Position numbers and translations under genes: made by a program. The notes under the pieces are model-generated. The model did no database searches and had not been told where the DNA came from. It saw only the letters and a program-made list of their open reading frames with translations. From Aaosphaeria pasadenensis (taxonomy: Eukaryota > Ascomycota > Dothideomycetes > Pleosporales), in assembly GCA_022813625.1 (NCBI GenBank), contig JAKLMB010000019.1, positions 124,001-188,000 on the forward strand: a stretch of 64,000 bases of DNA, in the 5' to 3' direction. Shown piece after piece: positions 56,929 through 64,000 of the stretch. Numbering within the stretch: position 1 is the stretch's first letter; the number at the start of each line of letters is the position of its first letter.

Positions 56929-59455
56929 TTACTCTCCACCAACGCTAAGGTCGGCAGAGAAGTCTCTTCGGATTGAAAGCTCCTCGAAGTTTGGTTCGTT
57001 GTTGATAACGAGACCCTTCTCATTTGCCAAGTGTAGTAAGCAGATGAAACAATATGAAGTGGAAATATCCGCCATAGCCTTTGAAGGATATACGGTCTGG
57101 AGGTCGTTCATGACTTCAGTGAACTTCAAGGTGCTATCTGCTGGCGTGAACGAAGCCTTTTCTAGAGTTTCTGATGCTTCTGTGGGATTGCTCTGCATAT
57201 TGTTAGTTACTATATGTTTGTGCTTTCCGATAATACGAACCTCCTCAAAACCGATTCCTTTCCAAAGGTTGTCCTTTAACCGTCGGATGTCCACCTTCTT
57301 TGCTACCCTAGCGTACTGCACATATTCCGGTCTTATACGTCGACTTTGCGTGACTAGCTGTGTACCAAAAGCGCCTTCTTGGTTACCAGCTACCGTGGCA
57401 TCAAGCGATTGTGTCTGTCCAGGGCCATCCTCTGCGGGTGGGGAGAAGTGATCGCGAGCATCTGCAAATTGATCATCGTTGTCATCATCAAACGGATCGC
57501 CAGGCAACCCTAGCCCATCGTCCTGGAAGAAATCTGCATCATAGTCGCCCTTGGCCTCAGCCTCTTCAGCTGCCAATTCGTTCTCATCACGCTCTCGTTG
57601 GGCCCAGTATGCTTCGTCGACCTCAGTGCCTGCATTGGCATCCAACTTCCGGTCCTTCTGCCTATTTCCGACTGTTCTCCGTGCACCCATTCGAGCATTT
57701 GGCTTCAAGAAAAGCCGCAGCAACTGCCTAGAATTAAAGTGCTTATCGTCAGGGAGCAGATTCCTGGACTTCGACTTCCATTGCGCCTTTGGCAGAGTGA
57801 TGGTAGAGTTGGACGAAGCCGGAGTGTATAGAACATCAGCCATGGCCTGAGGCATCGGGGCAGAGAAGTTAATCTCAAAAGGTTCCTTTTCTTTTCGCTT
57901 CGTTGGTGGTGGAGCCTTGCCGATTTCTTTAATCCGTCGGATACGCCAATGCTCAGGCCCAGCCCAGTTCTTCTTCAGAGCTTGATCGAAATAACTGAGA
58001 ATGTTCTCTTGCTCGTCTCCGCGGTTGTTGGTGACTGACAGGCCGTACTCAGGGTCGTTCGAGCCCAAAGCCCCATCTTCTACACCTTCCAGGACGTCAT
58101 CCCCTTCACCCATCCCGATATTGTGAACTCGAGCTTGAGGCAGGTGTGCAGCCTCGCGAGCCCAAACTTCTCCTCCTTCTCCGAATCCGGTCTCGGGTGG
58201 GAGATCGAAACCAGCCATACCCCCATCATCGTCATCATCAAAGCCGGGAGCATTGTCTTCGTCAAGGAAGACACCGGAGCGATTTCCATCCTCATCATCA
58301 CCGTGATCCTTGCTGCTCTCGTCCTGTCGCCAGTCATCTGGCGCTTTGAGGAAAGGCAGATCTAAAGTTCCGTTGGAATCTCCGAGATCGAAAGTTTTCA
58401 AAGAAGGGCATATGTCTTGCTCATCCAGTCGTGAAAGGTCTGGGAAGAATCTTGCGGCCAGTCCGGAGATGTCAATCTGGATGTCGTTACCGTTTACTTC
58501 GTCATCTTCCTCAGGGACCTCCTGAATCGTCTCGAGCTGGTCTGGTGCTGGTGTTAAGCCTCTGTTGTTCGCGGTTGCATCTTTAGCATCGTCGCTACTG
58601 TCGAACACGATTCTTCCATCGGCATCGATGGCAAGATGATTCAACAACAGGCCTTTAGCACCTCCTTCGTCGAAGTCCGCGGAGGCTTTCTTGAATAGAG
58701 GATCTACAGAGAGCTCTAATTCCATTTTCTTGTTCTGTAGCTGTGCAAATGATGGGGCCAGCGTCGCTTCGGCACTTCGTTGGGCCCTCTTCTTGCGTTT
58801 TTTCTGTCCATCTTCACCCTCTTCCTCCTCTTCGTCTCCGTCGGCGTCCTCATCTGTGTCACCACGGCGTTTCTTGTTTCCACTTTCTGCGAGGCCACTC
58901 AGGAGTTTGCCGGTATCTGTTGCGACACTGTCGACTCGACTAGTATAGATCTTCACGCAGCCATCTAGGGTGCAACTGGCCTTTTGGAAATTGACCCCAT
59001 CCCCTTCCTTGAGCAAGGACATGTCATGGAAATAGTCAATAAGGGCGAAGTTCCATGAATTGGTGGCGTTGATCTTGTTGTCCGTTGCAAGCTTCATCCA
59101 TTCCTCAAAGTTCGCTAACAATGGCATACGCTTCATTGGCGTCACCGCCGTTCCTGTGACATCCAACATGCTGTCTTGGTCGTGTGCGGGGGTGCGGGGG
59201 CTGCTGTTTGCAAGAGGCCGTCTCCGGTTAGGGGTGGCCGAGGCTCTTATTGCGTCCATTTGTGCGCCTTGTTGTGCCTTCCTTTGTTGTAATCTGTTCG
59301 CTTTTTCCTGACGATCATCGTTCAATGGGATCCTGGCGCGGGGGATCAGTGGTGTTGATTCTTGTTATTTGAGAAGGAGAGGTGTTGGAGACTCACTTGA
59401 TGGAAGTCTTACGGGGTGTCGCAGCAACTGCGCTCGACTCTCTTACGCGTGGCAT
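56929..59455 (-). CDS. BRN1: Condensin complex subunit 2 (kleisin, CAP-H / Barren)
   Basis: Three exons, 59397-59455, 57241-59332 and 56929-57192, give 804 aa; introns are 59333-59396 (64 bases) and 57193-57240 (48 bases). The second intron is in frame and open, so an unspliced reading adds 16 residues; its CTAAC branch site and removal giving KGIGFEE-SNPTEASETLEK support splicing. The N-terminus after MPRVRESSAVAATPRK leads to the kleisin head, NFEEWMKLATDNKINATNSWNF and ALIDYFHDMSLLKEGDGVNF. SCTLDGCVKIYTSRVDSVA is the Cnd2 signature. A middle acidic/basic region includes EEEEEGEDGQKKRKKR, and the C-terminal winged-helix part includes NLWKGIGFEE and FICLLHLANEKGL. It bridges the SMC2/SMC4 heads in mitotic chromosome condensation. 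An ACGCGT box lies about 130 bases upstream. Confidence 0.95.
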
Positions 59456-60295
59456 TCTGAGGGTGGCTCTCCCAGTGTTGTAGTTAGTCGTTTGTCGTTC
59501 TCGTTGGTTGGCGCTGTTGATGATGATAATTCACAACAAACAACACGGTCGGCGATCGCTGCGGTAACTCCGACGTCACGTGAACGCGTTTTCCCCCCTA
59601 CAAGTATCTAACCGGCTTTGGACTAATTACCATGTTGTACCTAGGCAGTGGCACGGTGGCACGTAGGGTTCAAGTGGCGCTCACAGGGAAACGACGACAT
59701 TCACCAACATGACAACATCCCAAGAACAGGCTACTTCTTCGAATAACGTCAATGAGAAGGCTGTGCTCTTCGTTCGATGCGCGCTCGCGGACCAAAGAAA
59801 TGTGTTGATTTGTTGCGACCCCATGCTACCACCGTTGGTGTTGCTACCTAAGTAGCCAAGAGTGCACCCCCTCAGGAATCAATCCATAGTGTGGCGGTAC
59901 CGAAGATACGCTACGCCAACTTGCCTGACGCAAGCTTCCTGATGCTTAAATCATGTTGCTCCACTCCCTCTACCGACCCTACGTTTCGGCTTCCTCGACT
60001 CTCCCCACGCCCTATCCTTTGCGCACGACGATCGCTGGCCCAGCACTCATATTCTTATCCTACTTTTGATACTTGACTGTACCCTGTTGCGATCATACTA
60101 CTGCGCCAGCGGCCTCTGAGACATTGCTGGACTCCGCTAACTCCCTGTAACGACGGAGCTTCGAACGCATGATACGAGCAGCTTCCGCGCGCACCGCAAT
60201 CCTTACGAATCGCTTTCTACTCTCGGATATCTATCAAAGACGCTGAATTTCTCCTTTTTCTGAAAGAACATTATCGCGAGAAGATGTTATAGACA
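59456..60295. promoter_or_regulatory. Divergent promoter between BRN1 and the CCX exchanger
   Basis: 840 bases between divergent start codons. It contains CACGTG and ACGCGT near the BRN1 side. A 61-aa frame at 59891 is not supported. Confidence 0.55.
59577..59589. promoter_or_regulatory. CACGTG E-box and ACGCGT cell-cycle box upstream of BRN1
   Basis: CACGTG at 59577-59582, within the 8-base palindrome TCACGTGA, is followed two bases later by ACGCGT at 59584-59589. ACGCGT is the MBF (MluI) box of G1/S genes in yeasts. The site lies about 130 bases upstream of the condensin gene start. Confidence 0.4.
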
Positions 60296-63200
60296 ATGCG
60301 CATGCGAACTACCACCAGTCGTTATGGCCTGCCGCCGCGACCCAGATACTCGGCGCGACCATTTGTCCTCACGATAGTCGCGCTCCTGGTTCTATCCTTG
60401 ATCGCATGGAGCCGAGAGGGAGTAAGCGGAACACAAGTGCCTAAAGGAGCATCCCTATACAAGAGAGAAGAGAATCTGGAGGTATGTGAATGCTACTAGT
60501 GGAAGCTACCTTCCTCCCCCATGTACAGCTCTCCGTTCTAAATCAGTATGTAGTGTCGGCTAGTCCACCATGCCGCCGATAAGTGCGCATTCGTGCATGC
60601 CAATTGCCCCGATGAAGAAGCTGGAGTCTTCTCGTACTTGTCTCTCTACTACTGCCGACTTCCCCATGTCAAACCTATCGCGTTCGCAATTCTCGTACTC
60701 TGGTTAGGCCTCCTATTCAGTACCATTGGAATAGCTGCAAGTGATTTCTTCTGCGTCAATCTTAGTACAATCTCCAACCTGTTGGGAATGAGCGAAAGCA
60801 TGGCCGGCGTCACATTTCTTGCATTTGGAAACGGCAGCCCGGACGTCTTCTCCACGTTCGCAGCGTTTAGCACGAATTCCGCGAGTCTGGCCATTGGAGA
60901 ATTGATAGGCGCTGCAGGGTTCATAACTGCAGTTGTGGCAGGATCAATGGCGCTGGTGCGGCCATTCAAAGTGGCGCGCAAGAGTTTCATACGCGATGTG
61001 TCCTTCTTCATTTTCGCCGCATGCTTCAGCATGGTTTTCTTATGGGACGGGAAACTGTCACTGTGGGAATCCATTCTCATGGTTGCATTCTACATATTCT
61101 ATGTATGCTTCGTCATGGTATGGCACTGGTGGCTCGGAAGGAGATTGGCACGGCGCCGAAGAGCTGCTGCCATTCGGAGCCAGTATGTGCTCCCTGGAGG
61201 AGACGAAGAGGAGATACCAGAAGAATACCACGACGAAGACGATGGACCGGCTACTTCAGGGACACGCAGCCCTCTTGGAGGTGCATCTGCGGACGACTTC
61301 TCCGCGCTGGAGCGTGTAGGCATGGATGATTCTCTCGAAGGTGACGATAATGAGGAGTTCCGCGAGCGTTGGCTTGGAGAACTAAGCAACAACATGCGCC
61401 TAGGCAGGTCTGCCGTAGGATCGAGGCGCAACACTCATACACCTATTCGGCCCAGTCTGGTCGGCGCGTTGGAGTTCCGAGCTGTCCTCACCTCGTTGAA
61501 CAAATCAAGAAACATCCAGTCCATGCCCATAAACCTGAGGCGGTATTCGGACGATCCTACGTTCACTTCGGCTCAACAGCAAGGGCTGATATCTTCATCA
61601 CTGGACCCAGCACCACGCCCTCCCTATGACTTACCGTCCGAGGAAAGCGGTTTGTCACCACACGTTATACGACCCAGCGTCGAAGTGCAAGGACCGTCTG
61701 GGAATCGCGTAAGGGCCGTCTCCACCAACGACATTGGGAACAGGCGAATCGATCCCAGTACATGGCAAGTTGAAGTCCCCAGTATAGAATTTGGTCCGCC
61801 ATCGCCAGAAGACGAACGCACACGTCTAAATGCACCCAGCCAGCCTATGCTTGCACCCAATTTTACACTTTCTCCGCCAACCTCCCTACCTTCATCGAGG
61901 TCACCTAGCCCTGGGCCAGCAAGGGGTCGGACCGTGTCCCCTAACAAGCTTGCCCCGCCCAGTTTGGATGGCACGGGAACTGCCAGCACAAGCGCAAGCT
62001 CTTCTCCTGTCCTCGGTCCCTCCAACGATGCGCAGAGGAGACCTCTCCCCAAACTGCAAGTACCTGGAGCATCATCACCACCAATCCCATTTCCTGCATA
62101 TACTGATTATCCCTTCTCCGCGGGTGGCTCTTCGAGGACACCGAGTATTCGCTTGCCATCTCCAAGTGCTTCCCCTGAGTCTCTTTTCCCACCAGATCAT
62201 TTCTCTCGAATAGCAAACCATACCAAGCCCCCAAAATGGTGGCCAACTCGATTTCTTCCCTCCCCTCGAGTGCTCACGTGCACTCTATTCCCAACGCTTG
62301 ACAATTGGAAGACTAAGAGTATATGGGAGAAGATGCTCGGTGTGGTCGCCGCACCTAGTGTTTTCCTACTGACTATCACACTTCCTGTCGTGGAAACCCA
62401 CCAAGACGACCAGAGCGACATTCCACCGTCTCCTTCACTCAGTCTAGCGGGCACATTGCATGAGGGCGTTGGTCCTAATCAGCCTAACATTGTAGTTGAA
62501 CCAGACAGTCCTTCGGGTGCAGCTTTGATCAACAACAAACCTGATAGCACTGTTCAAGTCTCTCGGGCCGGGAGTGCCAATCCCATCCAGCAATCGCCTC
62601 TGCGGGTCGTCACGCAAGACAGCCGCATTCTCCCGTCCCCGGGAGAGTTCCCCGTGGACCCTCTACAATTAGAGCCCAAGCAGCAATGGAACCGGTGGCT
62701 CGTCATCACGCAAGTCTTCACTGCGCCTTTCTTCGTGGTCTTCGTTGTATGGGCCAACACAGACTTGGAAAATCCCCGTGCGCTTGTGAAACCGACTCTA
62801 TATTCGCTATTGCTCTCGCTTGTCTTGCTGGCGGCAGTCCTGACGACGACAACACCGGCACGACCGCCAGCATGGCGCACCCTGCTCTGCTTCTTTGGTT
62901 TCGCGGTCAGCATAGCTTGGATCAGCTCCATCGCCAATGAGGTGGTGGGAGTGCTGAAGACACTGGGAGTCATCCTCGACATCAGCGACGCTATTCTTGG
63001 TCTTACCATCTTCGCAGTCGGTAATTCGCTGGGTGATCTGGTGGCTGATATCACGGTGGCACGACTTGGATTCCCGGTGATGGCCCTTTCGGCGTGCTTC
63101 GGAGGTCCCATGCTCAACATCCTCCTGGGGATTGGTCTAAGCGGCTGCTACATCACCATCAAAGGCGAGAGGCAACGGCACGAGAAGCACCCCGACCGCC

Positions 63201-63418
63201 CGATCCGGTTCAAACCCTACCACATCGACGTGAGCACGACGTTGGTAATATCAGGGGCCACGCTACTGGTGACGCTTGTCGGCCTCATGGTGGTGGTCCC
63301 TTGGAGGGGTTGGAGGATGGACAGGAAGATCGGGTGGGGTCTGATTGCCGTCTGGACGTTCAGCACCATTGCCAACGTGATCGTGGAGGTGACCGGCAAC
63401 AGCAGTAACGTGAGTTAG
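60296..63418 (+). CDS. CCX-type sodium/calcium exchanger (NCLX/SLC8B1-like)
   Basis: Two exons, 60296-60481 and 60554-63418, give 1016 aa. The 72-base intron 60482-60553 must end at TGTAG, because the earlier CAG leads to an in-frame stop; splicing joins EENLE to CRLVHHAADKCAF. An N-terminal helix (about 22-40) is followed by a Cys-containing luminal stretch. The two alpha repeats are clear: GMSESMAGVTFLAFGNGSPD and, near the end, GLTIFAVGNSLGDLVADITV with CFGGPMLNILLG. These match cation/calcium exchangers of the CCX/NCLX group. The repeats are separated by a long, Ser/Pro-rich cytosolic loop (about residues 210-600). It probably exchanges Ca2+ for Na+, K+ or H+ at an organelle membrane; ion selectivity and location cannot be read here. 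It is divergent from BRN1. Confidence 0.92.
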
Positions 63419-64000
63419 CGATGGTATACGGGCACGGTCTCGAAAAGACGATGCTCGAGGGCCCTCTTTAGACTTCCGGTTGGGTGAATAGTTTAATACA
63501 CACTGTACATATGCTTATCATTGCTACATATCCCATGCCATCCCACACCACGCCATGCCATTCAGATAATTGCCCACCACCACCTTTCTCGTCCGGTGAA
63601 GAGAGCAGAACAAACCCACTGGATTCGTTTCGTGCACACAGGAACATCTTCCGAGCCAGGCAGACTAATGCAAGAAAGCGGGCACCAGCGGCCGGCGGCA
63701 GTGGGCGAGGGAATGCAAGAAGAAAAAAACCGGCGGGCATGGCGCATCATCATCCAACCAGCCGGTAGACCTATTACCATTAGTGAGGAGGAGCGATTCC
63801 AACGTGGCCCAAGCCCAATCGCCAACACAGATTGGGCGGCAACTTTGGGCTGCATGAGGTTCTTGGATAGCGTGTGGGTATTTTCCATTATTGAGCATTC
63901 GAGGCGGATTTTTGGGGGGGGAGGACGGTGAAGAGAGAGTGTGTTTGGGCAGTTACGGAGTACGGAGTACGTACTAAGTGGTTTGGCGACGATTGTTTGG
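63419..64000. other. Downstream flank to window end
   Basis: No gene is seen. The direct repeat TACGGAGTACGGAGTAC occurs near 63955-63970, one of several copies of this motif in the window. Confidence 0.5.

Overview
The window is nuclear DNA of a filamentous ascomycete (Pezizomycotina). The signs are short GT-AG introns (mostly 47-75 bases with CTAAC/CTGAC-like branch sites), a Zn2Cys6 and a DUF3425-type bZIP regulator, ERG4, STT4, PRE3, BRN1, BEM46 and a PHO80-like cyclin, plus plant-cell-wall hydrolases. I saw no prokaryotic operons, CRISPR array, tRNA, rRNA or intact transposon. The genus cannot be fixed from the sequence alone. I reconstructed 21 protein genes. In each multi-exon case the spliced reading frame closes and restores family motifs across the junctions.

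Layout. 0.7-10.4 kb is an accessory-looking block: a GH3 beta-xylosidase, a fungal rhodopsin-domain membrane protein, a secreted CE1-type feruloyl esterase, an aldo-keto reductase, and a divergently transcribed bZIP/DUF3425 regulator. 10.9-16.5 kb holds a Zn2Cys6 regulator tail-to-tail with ERG4 (C-24(28) sterol reductase), then a secreted protein with an R-S-E ADP-ribosyltransferase fold signature. 16.5-21.9 kb is gene-poor, with one coding-like stretch that I could not turn into a gene. 21.9-24.0 kb is an RRM+YTH RNA-binding protein with 4.5 kb of gene-free, microsatellite-rich DNA upstream. 28.5-31.3 kb is a divergent pair, BEM46 hydrolase and proteasome beta-1 (PRE3). 33.7-39.6 kb holds a PHO80/PREG-like cyclin, a membrane-anchored prolyl 4-hydroxylase and a spherulin-4-like protein. 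40.5-47.8 kb holds a membrane-anchored histidine acid phosphatase, an MFS transporter and a DUF7703-type membrane protein. 50.3-63.4 kb is a conserved housekeeping block: STT4 (PI 4-kinase), BRN1 (condensin), and a CCX/NCLX-like cation exchanger.

How the genes may work together. The xylosidase and the feruloyl esterase attack the same substrate (feruloylated xylan) and lie within 6 kb. The Zn2Cys6 gene and its neighbour ERG4 carry the same CGG-N3-CCG promoter element, including an identical 13-mer in the same orientation relative to each gene, which suggests a local regulator-target link to the ergosterol pathway. The aldo-keto reductase and the bZIP gene share one divergent promoter. The remaining genes look like independent units.

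The main items for a second look are the TF-ERG4 element, the secreted ADP-ribosyltransferase, the 15-nt PRE3 micro-exon that encodes the catalytic threonine, the 24-nt exon carrying half of the zinc cluster, the interrupted YTH domain, and the G-quadruplex-prone intron in the prolyl hydroxylase gene.
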